From: Eriocheir sinensis
Taxonomy: Eukaryota > Arthropoda > Malacostraca > Decapoda > Varunidae
Direction of reading: 5' to 3'
Assembly: GCF_024679095.1 (NCBI RefSeq)
Contig: NW_026111611.1
Span: forward strand, 60,001 to 124,000
DNA length: 64,000 nt
The notes under the pieces were generated by a model. The model searched no databases, was not told the origin of the DNA, and saw only the letters and a list, made by a program, of their open reading frames with translations. Positions 11,429 through 24,582 of this stretch are shown one piece after another (position 1 is the first letter of the stretch; every line of letters begins with the position of its first letter). A program made the translations under genes and the position numbers.

Positions 11429-12485
11429 ATGGCGCCTAAAGTGCAGTACTTGTAACGGTAGCTTCATCTCACTTTTTACAGGGCGTTCTGCTGTCTGTCG
11501 ACTGTGTCTGTCCAGGCAGCATCTGAGACAAGACTGCAGGAGCAGGAAGAGAAGATGGAAGAAGGCCAGAATAAAATAATGGAGCTTTCTCACCAGGCAG
11601 CATCTGAGACAAGACTGCAGGAGCAGGAAGAGAAGATGGAAGAAGGCCTGAATAAATAATGGAGCTTTCTCTCACCAGGCAGCATCTCGAGACCAGACTG
11701 CAGGAGCAAGAATAGAAGATGGAAGCGGGTCAGAATAAAATAATATAGCTTTCTCGCACTTTTGCATCCTTGCAGTAATTCATCCAGTCTAAAGATGCTG
11801 TGGTGCTAAACCTTCTCCAACCGCCCCTTGCCCTCAGCGGTACCGTCGACACCATCGGAGACCACCACGCATCGGTTGGATGGTAGTGGCACCGACCATG
11901 CTGGCTTCACCGTCGTGAAGGGAGGAGGCAATTCAGCCAGACAAGCGTTTTAGACTGTTCATTGCTTAAACCTGTTTGGCATTCTGGAGGAGGAGGACGA
12001 GCAGGAGAGCACCTTCCTGGTGGTGACTCCATGATTCGCCAGCAGGTCGTTGAGTTCTGGCAGAGTTCCTCGTCGAAGACGGAACTATTGTTATCCTGGT
12101 GCTGATCGACGACATAACTGCTGCTCTTGAGGAGATCTCCCCAGGCTACTAATGAGTCACTGTTTGTTATCCACACAGGTACGAACTACTTCACCTCGAC
12201 ACGTTCTGAGGAAATCCTTGAGAAGTACCGTAGTCTCATCAATCAGTTTAATTCTAATTACCCTAACATTTTGAATTCAGGAGTTATAACACGGACTTAA
12301 GCGGAGAGCGACTTTTCAGTAAGGCCTTCAGCCTAAACAACTGCTTACAGACTCTTTGCAGGAGCTTGACGGAGTTCCTAAACGCATGGGACAATTTCTA
12401 TGGACAAAATGAACTTTTCCACAGGGACGGATTGCACCTTTCTCCCATCGGGCAGCTGACTCGGAAGGCTCCTCAACGAAGCAGT
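11429..12485 (+). pseudogene. LINE-2 ORF1: coiled-coil plus SGNH/GDSL-type esterase domain
   Basis: Starts with ATG at 11,429 ('MAPKVQYL', then a stop). Three copies of an 81-83-bp unit at about 11,511, 11,594 and 11,676 encode a 27-residue repeat containing 'RLQEQEEKMEEG', a likely coiled coil. Downstream are the esterase blocks: 'GDSMIRQQV' with the candidate nucleophile Ser at 12,028-12,030, 'VIHTGTN' at 12,166-12,186, and 'HRDGLHLSPIG' with Asp at 12,426-12,428 and His at 12,435-12,437. These blocks fall in different frames and stops interrupt them, so no intact protein is made from this copy as read. The biochemical role of such domains in CR1 ORF1 proteins is unsettled. Confidence 0.75.
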
Positions 12486-12487
12486 GC

Positions 12488-13440
12488 GTGTCATCAGAGC
12501 AAAAAACGAGTCACGGCCACGTCCTCCACCCCGCCCGTGTAATAGACGCCGCATCGCAACAAACCCGTAACCGTGATCCCGCAAGTACCACCACCTGTAT
12601 TACTAAGCCTCTAGATAACTTAAAAATCCTTAGTTTCAATGCGCGTAGCCTAAGAAACAAATTTGATGAACTGAGATGTCTTGCTTTAACAGAAAATTTT
12701 GACATAATTGCTATAACCGAAACATTTATCGACACCACAAATATTGATTTAAGTTCCGAATACAACATAGATGGCTACAGACTCTTCAACAAAGATCGTG
12801 TAAACCGTAGAGGCGGTGGCGTCGCCCTTTATGTCAAAAGCTATTTGCAACCCACCGACAAAACACCGGGAAACAGTAACGTTGAACATTTGTGCGTGCG
12901 AGTAAACATTGCAAAAGTCAATTTAAATATATCTGTCACCTACAGACCTCCTGGGCAATCACTCGATGACGACCTTGAAATGTACAGCGTCTTAAGGCAG
13001 TCACTTAATAACAACGACTCACTGATATTAGGAGACTTTAACCTCCCCCATATCGACTGGGCGACACTGTCAGGTACAGAAGGCGAGTCACATAGAATGA
13101 TCGAATTTCTAGAAGAAAATTATCTAAGCCAAATGGTTTCTGAGCCAACTCGACAAAATAATATACTGGACCTTGTTATAACGACCCAAGATAACCTTGT
13201 CAGTAGTGTCACGGTAGGAGAACACCTCGGTTCTTGCGATCATAAATTAGTGCGCGTCGACATTAAAGCTCAATCATCAGTGACTGAAAATAAAGTAAAG
13301 GTGCCCAATTTCAAAAGAGCTAACTTCGTAGAAATCTGACAAAACTAACAGACATACACCTATCTGATGACGGCAACGTAGAGGAAGCCTGGCTAAGCCT
13401 TAAAAATCACTTACTCACTCAGCAGAACACATTCGTCCCC
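12488..13440 (+). pseudogene. LINE-2 ORF2, endonuclease half
   Basis: Open from 12,488 to 13,339, about 283 codons. Motifs of the apurinic/apyrimidinic-like endonuclease appear in order: 'FNARSL' (Asn), 'ITETFI' (Glu), 'VTYRPPGQ', 'LGDFNLPHIDW' (Asp and Asn), 'LDLVITT', and 'GSCDHKLV' where SDH is normally seen. A one-base shift just after 13,335 moves the frame. The new frame continues through a linker to 13,440 and into the RT half. Confidence 0.88.
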
Positions 13441-15370
13441 TTGTGCGAGAAGCGAATTAATAAAAGCCCACCGTGGTTTAATAGCGAAATTAAACAATCA
13501 GTCAATGAGAGAAAATTGTTTTACAGGTTAAAGAAAGAACAAAGCACGCCCGAGAACATTAGACTCTATAATGATGCCAGGCGACGAGTAAAAAGACTAG
13601 TAGGTCAGGCAAAGCGTAGATATGAAGAAAATATTGCAGCCAACTGTAAAAATATCCCGAAATCTTTCTTCAGTTACATAAACAACAGAAAGGCGATCAA
13701 AAGTGGTATTGGACCTTTAACAAACAGCGACGGTGCACTAGTGACTGACAGCCAACACATTGCAAACCTCTTAAACAATTACTTTTCCTCGGTGTTTAAT
13801 ACTAACAGGTTTCCTCTCGCTACCACCAACACCAGTACTATTGTAAATCTCGAGCATGCATTGCCTAATTTTGAAATAACAACCGATGAAGTCCTTAAAG
13901 CTCTCCATTCACTTAAAACAAATAAAGTCCTGACCTGACAAAGTATATCCAACTCTGCTGAAAGAAACGAAGAGCGAAATACTCTCCTCCCTCACAACCG
14001 TATTCAATATGTCCTTGCGACAAGGCATCGTCCCTTCAGATTGGAAAAAGGCTAACGTGACACCGATTTTCAAGAAAGGAGACAATAAAGTACCAGGTAA
14101 TTACAGGCCCATTAGTCTAACTTCGGTTGTAGGTAAGCTACTTGAGGGCATAATTAGAGACACAATTGTGAGTTACCTTGAACGCCACTCATTGATTGGG
14201 GACCTACAACATGGCTTCCGAAACAAAAGATCCTGCCTATCAAACCTATTAACCTTTTTATAACGACCTCTACACTGTTTATGACGTAACCATATCACTG
14301 GACGTAGTCTATCTTGATTTCCAGAAAGCGTTTGATAAAGTCCTGCATCATAAATTACTTTACAAATTAAAGCAAATAGGTATTGACGGTCAAGTAAACC
14401 AATGGATCGCGAATTGGTTGAGCAACAGACAACAAAGAGTAGTGATTGACGGATTTAACTCAGAGTGGGCGCTGGTCAATAGTGGCGTCCTCAGGGCTCG
14501 GTCCTTGGCCCAGTGTTTTCATTATTTACATCAACGACGTGGATGTTGGACTCAATAATCGCATTAGTAAATTTGCAGACGACACAAAGATTGGTAACTC
14601 GGTTCTCACTGACGAAGACAGGCAAAGCCTCCAAGAGGATTTGCACAAAATTTCAGCTTGGTCGGATAGATGGGAGATGCCCTTTAACGTAGACAAGTGC
14701 CAGGTCCTTCAAGTTGGAACGAGGAATAAGAAGTTCGAATACGAAATGCGCGGCGTTAAACTCAAAAGCGTTCAATGCGTCAAAGACTTGGGGGTCAAAA
14801 TCGCGTCAAACCTCAAATTCTCACAGCAATGCATCGATGCAACAAATAAAGCGAACAGAATGTTGGGCTTCATTAAAAGAAACTTTGTATTCAAGAATAA
14901 AGATGTAATACCTGCTCTACAACAGTTTAGTCAGACCCCACTTGGAATATGCGGTACAGTTTTGGTCCCCCACCATGCAAAGGATATTGCTAAATTAGAA
15001 GGTGTTCAGCGTCGGCAACGAAATGATCCTTCCTTGCGCAACAAATCCTACGAAGAAAGGCTTTCTATCTTAACATGTTCTCTTGAGAAACGTCGCCTGA
15101 GGAAAATTGATCGAATGTTTTAAAATACTTAATGGTTTCACGAATGTAGACAGATCAACATTGTTTATGATCGACGACAGTCTGCGCACGAGGAACAATG
15201 GCGTAAAACTCAGATGTAGACAAGTAAATACAGATTGCACCAAATTTTTCTTCACCAACGTTGTAGTGCGAGAATGGAATAAGCTTCCACCATCAGTGGT
15301 CCAGTGTAACACGATTGACTCCTTCAAAAATAAGCTCGACCGTCACTTCCTTCAACTTAATATCAACTAG
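13441..15370 (+). pseudogene. LINE-2 ORF2, reverse transcriptase half, several frameshifts
   Basis: RT blocks in order: 'PPWFNSEIK' at the start, 'NYRPISLTSV' (about 14,100), 'LDFQKAFDKV' (about 14,312), a Gly-Val region near 14,480 broken by indels, then 'KFADDTKIG' with the catalytic FADD at 14,572-14,583. The C-terminal half runs open to about 15,120 and, after one more shift, to the stop at 15,370. Frame changes lie near 13,920-13,935, 14,262 and 14,485, and each looks like a one- or two-base loss. The copy at 38.66 kb keeps extra bases at the 13,925 site, which argues for recent or artefactual indels. Confidence 0.88.
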
Positions 15371-15478
15371 AGTAGAAATGCAACGTTTTGGAGTCTTCCG
15401 ATTAATGTAAAATCACTTAGGTTTAAGGACAGACCACCAAGTCTGGACCATGGGGTCTGTGTGGTCTGATTTTCTATG

Positions 15479-15483
<5 letters not shown>

Positions 15484-15563
<80 letters not shown>

Positions 15564-15640
15564 ATTCCCCTCCCTCCCTCCCACACTCCCACCATCTCTC
15601 CCTCCCCCTCCCTCCCTCTCTCTCTCTCTCTGCTCCCCCA
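15484..15640. repeat. (TC)n(AC)n tail and linker after LINE-2
   Basis: (TC)n from 15,484 to about 15,515 is followed by (AC)n to about 15,563, then the linker 'CCATTCCCCTCCCTCCC' also found in the 8.87-9.42 kb array. Confidence 0.9.
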
Positions 15641-15836
15641 GCCACCCCCTCTTAATCCCAGGCCACCCACACAGCCGTAATCCCTTCCACCCTTGATAAT
15701 GGGTCTTCCCTCCCTTCCATTTAGCCCATTGCATCCCCTCCTTCCCTCTCCTCCTCCCCCTCTGTTTGCCCCGCACTTGACCGCTCTCACACACCACCCC
15801 AAGGCACGCTTCCACCTCCTCCTCCTCCTTCTCCTT

Positions 15837-15872
<36 letters not shown>

Positions 15873-16440
15873 GTTGGTTTCTTGCTCTTCCAAATGTTAC
15901 TTCTTTGTTTGATCTCCTTGTTACAGTCACCCCGTGTTTATAAGTTCCTCCTCTCCCTTCCTCTCCTTCTCTGTTACTCTCTTTCTTTCCTCCTCTTACC
16001 CAGCTCTCATTCTCCTCCTCCTCCTCCTCTCCTTCTTCCTCTTTTTTTTCTTTTTCTTCTCCTCTTTTTTCTTCTCTTTTTCTTTTTTTCTTCTTCCTCC
16101 TCCTTCTCCTCCTCCTTCAGTCTCCTCCTCTTACTCTCCTTTCGTCTTCTTACGTCTTCTTTCATATGTAGAGTCGTTGTCATTCTTTCAATTGGTTCTT
16201 TTATTTCCACTTTGTCAGCATTCTTTATTATCTTTCCTATGTCTCCTCCTTTTTTACCTTTTTCTTTGAGTTCTTCTTTTTCTCATTTACTGATTTTTTT
16301 CTTTCTTCTTTTGCTTCTTTTCTTATTTTTTTCTGTCTTCTTTCTTCTTTTTCTTCTTCTTTTTCTCCAGGTTATTCTTCTTCCCTTTGATAACTTCCAC
16401 CTCCTCCTCCTCCTCCTCATTACTATTACTGTATTGTAAC
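15641..16440. repeat. polypyrimidine low-complexity region
   Basis: Almost entirely C/T on the plus strand, with (CTC)n, (TTC)n and a (TC)n block at 15,842-15,869. Long open frames on either strand come from composition and are not supported as genes. Confidence 0.85.
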
Positions 16441-19240
16441 GTAAGATAATCAACGTATACTTATTAGCGTATATTCATCAGTGTCTATAAATTAACGTGC
16501 ATTTATTTCTAACGGTGCTGGTATCCCCATGACATTCTCGAGGTTATAGAATTGAAACGTTTACCCGATTTCCCATTTCCCATTATTTCTTCCTCCGTTG
16601 TGTAAGTTGTTGCCTCTAAATAATAAAAGGTCGTGACTCATTTGTTCCTTTTTTTGTTTCCGTCGTGTTTGTCTTTTTTCGTTTCCGTCGTAAAGGAATC
16701 CCCAATTTGTTAACTTTTTTGCTGGCTCATCTTTCCCATATTTTTTCTCTCCCTCTCCAGCAAACCCCGCCTCGTGTAGCTTTCATTAGCCGTGCGTGTC
16801 CCTCAGTTCCTCTACCCTCCCCCCTTCACAGAGCCTCATCTCCCTAATGGTAGGTTTTTTCATATATTTTTACTATTTTCCTTGCTCCTCTTCACCTCTT
16901 CCTACGAACGTCAATCGTTATAAATACTCAAGCTCTTCTCCCATGTCTGTATTCAGTTCTTTATCCTTTATGGTGTTTTCATATGTTTTGCTATTTCCGT
17001 TTCTCCCTCACACCTTTCCCTACAAACATCAATAGTTATGAGTACACAAGCTCTTCTTTTATCTCTGTCTACAGGTATCCATTCTCTGTTTTGATCCTCG
17101 CTGTTTGTGTAAGAAAAAGCGTTTGCCTACACATCCATTTCATGCCTTTTGTTATCATATTGCGAGCTTAATGCGTATATATGTAGTTCTTGAAATGTTA
17201 AACTTCGGTAATCTTTCTTAGTTTTGTAGCCTCCAGTGTGCTACGTGTTAATCGTGCCCTATGATATATATTTTCTAGTACGTCGTAGCCACTGTTTAGT
17301 CTACAAATCCTTGAGGTTATAGTCAGAAAACTACACTGGCCTTAGAAAAATAATGAACATAGCAGAAAAGAGCAACGCGAATCGGTACAAGAGAGATGAA
17401 AAATCGACTAAATTTCCCACTGATACTTGCATAAAGCACTTTAAGACACACAAAAAAAAGGTCAAGAAAACGTCAATCATCCCAAACAACACTAAAAAAA
17501 AATAATATACATGCAGATAAGCGTATACAATATCCCCTGTATTCCTGTTTGTACTTCCCAGCTGCAGTTCGAGCCACAGGCAGCTGCAGAATACAGTAAA
17601 AAAGATCACATTAACTACAAACGTACAGCCAGTAAGACACACGGCGTAAGAAAACCACACAGCACCAGAAAATACAGCACGAAAGCGTAACCCGAAGCGT
17701 AGAAATACATGTTGTTGTGCGCGGGGGAATGGTACGTAAGAGATGAAATTACATTTACATCCATTTGGCCTTATGACCGGCGGCGGTACTCCGTTTTTGC
17801 CGCGGCGGGGCAGGGCCGGCCGGGGATGATGAGGGCCTGTGCAACCAGCTCTCGCGCCCACTACGGACTGGCCCCTTGCTTCTGCCGCCCGCTTCTCACC
17901 GCCCGCCGCTCGTCCCTGCCTCGAGGGGCGACAGCTGAGCAAGGGAAAAAAGCTGACTGCATAAGGCAAGGCGTGTACTGTGCGGAGGAGGATGAGCAGG
18001 AAAACGGTGAGATATGTTAAATATGTTAGGTAAGGTGTGATTGAAGTTAGACGTATGGATGAGAAGGAAATGGCTGGGTAAGGAGAGTCGTGTGAATAGT
18101 AGCTTGCGAGGGAAGATGAGAAGACGAAAATATAGAAAAACGTTAGAAGCTTGGCAAGGTATGGTTCGTAAGAGGTGAAGGAGTATCAGAAAACTGGGCA
18201 ATATGTGGTTTAGAAACGGTAAAACCATCGAGGAAAGAAGTTAAAAGGTAAAATAATAGAAAACGCAAGAAAAATTGGCACGGTATTGTTTGTAGCCTGG
18301 AGAGGTATTATGAGGAGGCAAAATTTTATATTATAATTAAAAAACATATTAAGAGAGACATGACAAGGTAAATTAAGACAAATAGGCAAGGTATACTAGT
18401 TTGCAGACTGAGAAGTATTGAGAAGAGGTAAAATTGATAATATAACAAGAAAATACATTCAGGCAAAGTAACGATTTACAGAAGGCAGGAAAATAATGCA
18501 AGAGAAAAATAATACAACAATGAAGAAGTCTAGGAAACTGAACAAATTAATGGAAAAGAGACCTAAAAACATCAGACAGGCATGAACAGCAAGCCATGAA
18601 AACCCAACACTTGAAAGCCACCAAAAGTCAAGGAGCCTAAACAAATTAAAGAAAAAGAAAACCTAAAATAAACATCAGGCAGGCAAGAACAACGAGCCAT
18701 GAAAACCCAACACTTCCAAGCTACAGAAGAATAAATAAAATAAAAACTAAAATTAATGGAAATGAGAGACCTAAACTAAGCATCACACACCCAAACCCAG
18801 CAACCATGAACACTCTAACACCAGAGAGCTACAGACAAGTGTAAATATCACACCTTTTCTCTACAGGGGAGGCAGACAGCTCAAGGTAAAACACAAAAGA
18901 GGAATACAAGGCCCGCTAGACACAAGAGAACAGAAGGAGGCCAGAAGAGAGGTCAGAAGAGAGAGAAGCTTATTTATTACTGAAGTCAGCGCGTATCAAG
19001 GAAAGAACACAGAAGGCGGGTTAAGCTAATAATTAAAATCAGCACATTGAGAGCCTTTTGTAAATTAAGATATGAGTTAAGAAGAGAAAACGAGGGAATA
19101 TTTTAGTCTAACCAAGAGAAGAGAATTTTAAGGAGCTGAAGAGATGGATGAGAGGAGAGAAGAAGAGAGGAGAAAAGAGAGGAGAGGAGGAGAGAATAGA
19201 CAACAGGAGTGGAGAGGAGGAAGACAACATAAGAACATAG
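16441..19240. other. gene-free region with minor repeats and a GC-rich patch
   Basis: No supported gene. Three things stand out. A two-copy T-rich repeat of about 120 bp lies at about 16,880-17,080 (CTACRAACRTCAATMGTTAT in each copy). A GC- and CpG-rich patch lies at about 17,770-17,940 and could be an island or a lost exon. An imperfect repeat of about 106 bp lies at 18,520-18,830 ('GAAAACCCAACACTT' at 18,597 and 18,703). Confidence 0.45.
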
Positions 19241-19254
19241 GAGTTTGCAAAGGC

Positions 19255-19505
19255 CTCTTCTCCTCCTCCTCCTCCTCCTCCTCCTCGTCTTCCTCCTCCT
19301 CCTCCTCCTTTTGTTACTTTGTTTGAATTTTTGTACCTAACCTCCTCCTCGTTTTCCTATTCTCCATACTTCACCTATCCTCCTCCTCCTCCTCCTCCTC
19401 CTCCTCCTCCTCCTCCTCCTCCTCCTGGTCTTCTAAGTTGTTATGAGTTGTAAGTCCTCGGAGATAAATAGAAGGATGACGATGCAGAGGTATTATGACA
19501 CGTCC

Positions 19506-19558
<53 letters not shown>
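19255..19558. repeat. (TCC)n and (GT)n microsatellites
   Basis: (TCC)n at about 19,258-19,310 and 19,379-19,427, then (GT)n at 19,508-19,558. Confidence 0.95.
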
Positions 19559-19560
<2 letters not shown>

Positions 19561-20059
19561 CATTTTCCTATACTCCCTTAACTCCTATAGGCTTTTCCTG
19601 CGTAAGCTTCATCCTCATAATCATTACAGTAACCATCTAAGTGTCTAAAATTTAACCCTCAATATAATTATCATCATAACTCATTGTAGGAAGAAAGTCA
19701 GATCCCACGTCAGACCTTCACGGCTTATCTCACTCCCCGGCTGAAGGAAGTGGGAGAGGAGGAAGAGGAGACAGAAGAGGAAGTGGAGGAGGAAGAGGGG
19801 AGGCTGGAAAGGGGAGGTGGGGGGAAGAGAAAGGAAAGAGGGAAAGGGAAGGGATGGAAGTGAGGAAGGAAAAGGTGGGGAGGAAAGATTGAGGATGGAG
19901 GGAGGCAAGAGAAGGAGGAAAAAATGAAATGGGAGGGCGGCAAGGAAGAGAGGAAGGAGGAATCATGTTTGGGAAATGACTGATGAGAGATACGAGAAAA
20001 AAATGAATACATAAATAAATAAATAAAAGTTAGTTCAGAGAGAGACCTCCTATAACCTT
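19559..20059. other. unassigned, with purine-rich tract
   Basis: A G/A-rich tract at about 19,740-19,960 (GGA-type repeats) sits in otherwise unremarkable DNA. No gene seen. Confidence 0.4.
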
Positions 20060-20195
20060 AAGCTTAACGATTTTCAGTGAGCGTTGAGAGTCCTTGAAAG
20101 GAACATAGATATGGATAGACAGACAGACAGACAGATAGATAGCCAGATAGAAAGAAAACTCATATATAAAGATTGACACACATACACCCCACCCA

Positions 20196-20235
<40 letters not shown>

Positions 20236-20356
20236 ATCCCCCAAACGCCATCCTACACAAGAGATATCAAATGGGTTTCAAAAAGTACCCTTCATAATAA
20301 GAGCAAGAAGAACATTAGGTGGAGAAGGAAGAGGAAATCACAAACATCTAAACCTT

Positions 20357-20412
<56 letters not shown>

Positions 20413-20585
20413 CCAGCGATACAAACATGATGACAGGGTGATAGCTAAATGTCAGATGGTGTGAGAGAGTGTGAGAGAAAGAGAGAAAGGGACCAATAAT
20501 CTCCAAAAAAGTAGGTACCCACGTAAGTAAGAGAGAAATTAAATACAGAGAGATTACAGGAACGTGACAAGTATTCACATTCATA
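20060..20585. repeat. 0.5-kb segment, left copy of flanking duplication
   Basis: Matches 24,583-25,085 in order: 'TCCTTGAAAG', a GATAGACAGA tract, 'CTCATATATAAA', a first (CA)n, 'ATATCAAATGGGTT', 'AAAAAGTACCCTTCATAATA', a second (CA)n (20,358-20,411), then 'CCAGCGATACAAACATGATG' and 'GACAGGGTGATAGCTAAATG'. The two copies frame the minisatellites between them. Confidence 0.85.
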
Positions 20586-21345
20586 TACACCCACATAGAG
20601 ACTTACACCACTCCCATTCATACACCAAAGACATAGACATATACACCCACATAGAGACTTACACCCCATTCATACACCAAAGACATAGACATATACACCC
20701 ACATAGAGACTTCCACCACTCCCATTCATACACCAAAGACATAGACATATACACCCACATAGAGACTTCCACCACTCCCATTCATACACCAAAGACATAG
20801 ACATATACACCCACATAGAGACTTCCACCACTCCCCTTCATACACCAAAGACATAGACATATACACCCACATAGAGACTTCCACCACTCCCATTCATACA
20901 CCAAAGACATAGACATATACACCCACATAGAGACTTACACCACTCCCATTCATACACCAAAAGACATAGACATATACACCCACAGACAGACTTACACCAC
21001 TCCCATTCATACACCAAAGACATAGACATATACACCCACATAGAGACTTACACCACTCCCATTCATACACCAAAAGACATAGACATATACACCCACAGAC
21101 AGACTTACACCACTCCCATTCATACACCAAAGACATAGACATATACACCCACATAGAGACTTACACCACTCCCATTCATACACCAAAGACATAGACATAT
21201 ACACCCACATAGAGACTTACACCACTCCCATTCATACACCAAAGACATAGACATATACACCCACAGACAGACTTACACCACTCCCATTCATACACCAAAG
21301 ACATAGACATATACACCCACAGACAGACTCCACTCTCATCCACCC
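20586..21345. repeat. 56-bp minisatellite, about 13 copies
   Basis: The unit contains 'CATACACCAAAGACATAGAC', 'ATATACACCCACATAGAGAC' and 'TTACACCACTCCCATT' (56 bases). A variant with CAGACAGAC for CATAGAGAC recurs. Long minus-strand frames rich in Val, Cys and Tyr are by-products. Confidence 0.95.
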
Positions 21346-22034
21346 ACAGACGGTATTTATACACCCACAAAGACAGACATATACCACTCCCATGCACCCA
21401 CAGAAAGACATACACACCCACTTGGACAGACATATAATACTCCCACAGATCCACAGATACAGGAATACACCCCACTGACAGACATACACCACTTCAATAT
21501 ACCCATAGACATAGACATATACACCCACATGGATAGACATACACTCACTGACATAGAGGTAAACACATCACATTCCATACACCCACAGAAAGACATTCAC
21601 TACATAGAGACACACACCACTCCCCTACACCCACAAAGACATATTCACTCACAGAGACATACACCATCTCCTACACCCACATACACCCACAGAATGACAA
21701 ACACACCCACTTTGACAGACATACCCAACTCCCATTCACACAAACATAGATATATTCACCCACATAGATAGACACACAAATAGACATAGAAATAAACACT
21801 AACATGACATAAACCACTCCCATGCACCCACAGAAAGACATATACACCCACACTGACAGACATACACCACTCCATACACCCACAAAGATAGACATACGTA
21901 TATAATCAATTTGACAAACATACACCACTCCCCACACCCACAGAAAGACATATACACCCACTTGACAGACATATAATACTCCCAGATACACAGAAATATA
22001 GGCATACACCCACACTGACAGACATACACCACTC
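21346..22034. repeat. degenerate transition between minisatellite families
   Basis: Irregular mixtures of 'ACACCCACA', 'GACAGACATA' and 'CACCACTCCCAT' blocks link the 56-bp and 40-bp families. Unit length is not constant. Confidence 0.8.
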
Positions 22035-23420
22035 CCATACACCCACATACATAGACATAAACCCCTAGAAAGACATACACCCACAGACACAGACATAAAC
22101 CCTCATAGAAAGACAATACACATACATAGACATAAACCTCATAGAAAGACATACACCCACAGACATAGACATAAACCTCATAGAAAGACATACACCTACA
22201 TACATAGACATAAACCCTCATAGAAAGACATACACCCACAGACATAGATATAAACCCTCATAGAAAGACATACACCCACATACAGACATAAACCCTCATA
22301 GAAAGACATACACACACCCATAGACATAAACACTCATAGAAAGACATATACACCCACAGACATAGACATAAATCTCATAGAAAGACAGCCATACAACGCT
22401 GTGACATAGACACTCATAGAAAGACATACACCCACATACATAGACATAAACCTCATAGAAAGACATACACCCACATACATAGACATAAACCCTCATAGAA
22501 AGACATACACCCACAGACATAGACATAAACCCTCATAGAAAGACATACACCCACAGACATAGACATAAACCCTCATAGAAAGACATACACCCACAGACAT
22601 AGACATAAACCCTCATAGAAAGACATACACCCACAGACATAGACATAAACCTCATAGAAAGACATACACCCACAGACATAGACATAAACCTCATAGAAAG
22701 ACATACACCCACATACATAGACATAAACTATCATAGAAAGACATACACCCATACATAGACATAAACCCTCATAGAAAGACATACACCCACAGACATAGAC
22801 ATAAACCTCATAGAAAGACATACACCCACAGACATAGACATAAACCTCATAGAAAGACATACACCCACAGACATAGACATAAACCTCATAGAAAGACATA
22901 AACCCTGAGAAATAGACATAAACCCTCATAGAAAGACATACACCCACAGACATAGACATAAACCCTCATAGAAAGACATACACCCACAGACATAGACATT
23001 AACCATCATAGAAAGACATACACCCACAGACATAGACATAAACCCTCATAGAACGACATACACCCCCAGACATAGACATAAACCATAGAAAGACATACAC
23101 CCACAGACATAGACATAAACCCACATAGATCGACATACACCAACAGACATAGACATAAACCCTCATAGAAAGACATACACCCACAGACATAGACATAAAC
23201 CATCAGATAGACATACACCCACAGACATAGACATAAACCCTCATAGAAAGACATACACCCACAGACATAGACATAAACCATCTTTGATACACCTACAGAC
23301 ATAGACATAAACCCTCATAGAAAGACATACACCCACAGACATAGACATAAACCATCATAGAAAGACATACACCCACAGACATAGACATGAACCATCATAG
23401 AAAGACATACACCCACAGAC
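22035..23420. repeat. 39/40-bp minisatellite, CTCATAGAAAG type
   Basis: About 34 copies of a unit with 'CTCATAGAAAGACATACACC' and 'CACAGACATAGACATAAAC'. Length toggles between 39 and 40 bases with one or more Cs at the joint. Confidence 0.95.
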
Positions 23421-24582
23421 ATAGACATGAACCCACAAAGATAGACATACACCCACAGACATAGACATAAACCCACATAGATATACATACACACACATAG
23501 ACATAAACCCACATAAAAAACACACAGCCACAGAAATGAACGCACACCCAAAAGAGATAGACATACACCCACAGACATAGACATAAGCCCACATTGATAG
23601 ACATACGCCCACAGACATAGACATAAACCCACATAGATAGACATACACCCACAGACAGGGACATAAACCCACATAGATAGACGTACATCCACAGACATAG
23701 ACATAAACCCACAGAGATAGACACCCACCCACAGACATAGACAAACTCACAGACAGACATAAACATAAACCCACATAGATAGACATACACCCACAGACAG
23801 GGACATAAACCCACAGAGATAGACGTACATCCACAGACATAGACATAAACCCACAGAGATAGACATACACCCACATAGATAGACATACACCCACAGACAG
23901 GGACATAAACCCACATAGATAGACGTACATCCACAGACATAGACATAAACCCACAGAGATAGACACCCACCCACAGACATAGACAAACCCAGAGACAGAC
24001 ATACACCCACAGACATAGACAAACCCACTGAGACAGACATACACCCACAGACATAGACAAACCCACTGAGACAGACATACACCCACAGACATAGACATAA
24101 AGCCAAAGAGACAGACATACACCCACAGATATAGACATAAAGCCACATAGACATACACCCAAAGACATTGACATAAGCACCCACATAGACAGACATACAC
24201 CCACAGACATAGACATAAAGCCACATAGACATACACCCAAAGACATTGACATAAGCACCCACATAGACAGACATACACCGCTCCTATACACCCACAAACA
24301 CAGAGATATACAACCCATATATAGACATACACCACTCCCGCAAAAACACCCACATATATAGAAATACACCGATCCCACAAAACACCCACATAGACAGACA
24401 TACACCACTCCCATACACCCACAGACATAGAAAATTACACCAGAATATACAGACATACAACACACCCATTCATACATCCAAAGACAAAGACATATACACC
24501 AACATAGACATACATACACCACTTCCATACATACACCCACAGACAAAAACATACACCCACATATACACATATACACCAATTA
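23421..24582. repeat. 38-42-bp minisatellite, CCACATAGATAGA and CCACTGAGACAGA types
   Basis: The same backbone as the preceding array, with different linkers: 'CCACATAGATAGACATACAC' with ACAGGGACATAAAC to about 23,990, then 'CACTGAGACAGACATACACC' and 'AAAGCCACATAGACATACAC' types. It decays from 24,280. Confidence 0.9.

Larger units (their letters stand above)
11425..15483 (+). mobile_element. CR1-type non-LTR retrotransposon LINE-2, near full length, disabled
   Basis: A 4.06-kb plus-strand element with two ORFs: ORF1 with a coiled-coil repeat and an SGNH-esterase-type domain, and ORF2 with endonuclease and RT. It ends with a short 3' UTR and the junction 'TGTAAATCTCTC' leading into (TC)n. 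The minus-strand fragment at 25,464-26,250 ends at the same place with the same (TC)n, so the dinucleotide appears to be the element's own tail. Another copy lies at 38,123-39,935. Esterase-bearing ORF1 proteins are known from the CR1 group, which supports the assignment. Confidence 0.9.

Noticed and set aside
17331..17969. 212-codon minus-strand frame, hydrophobic C-terminal half
   Set aside because: No domain, no start context and composition explained by AT-rich DNA joined to a GC-rich patch.
23355..24579. Minus-strand open frames of 357 and 394 codons, Cys/Val/Tyr-rich
   Set aside because: Open in several frames because the minisatellite unit lacks stops on that strand; pure tandem-repeat translation.
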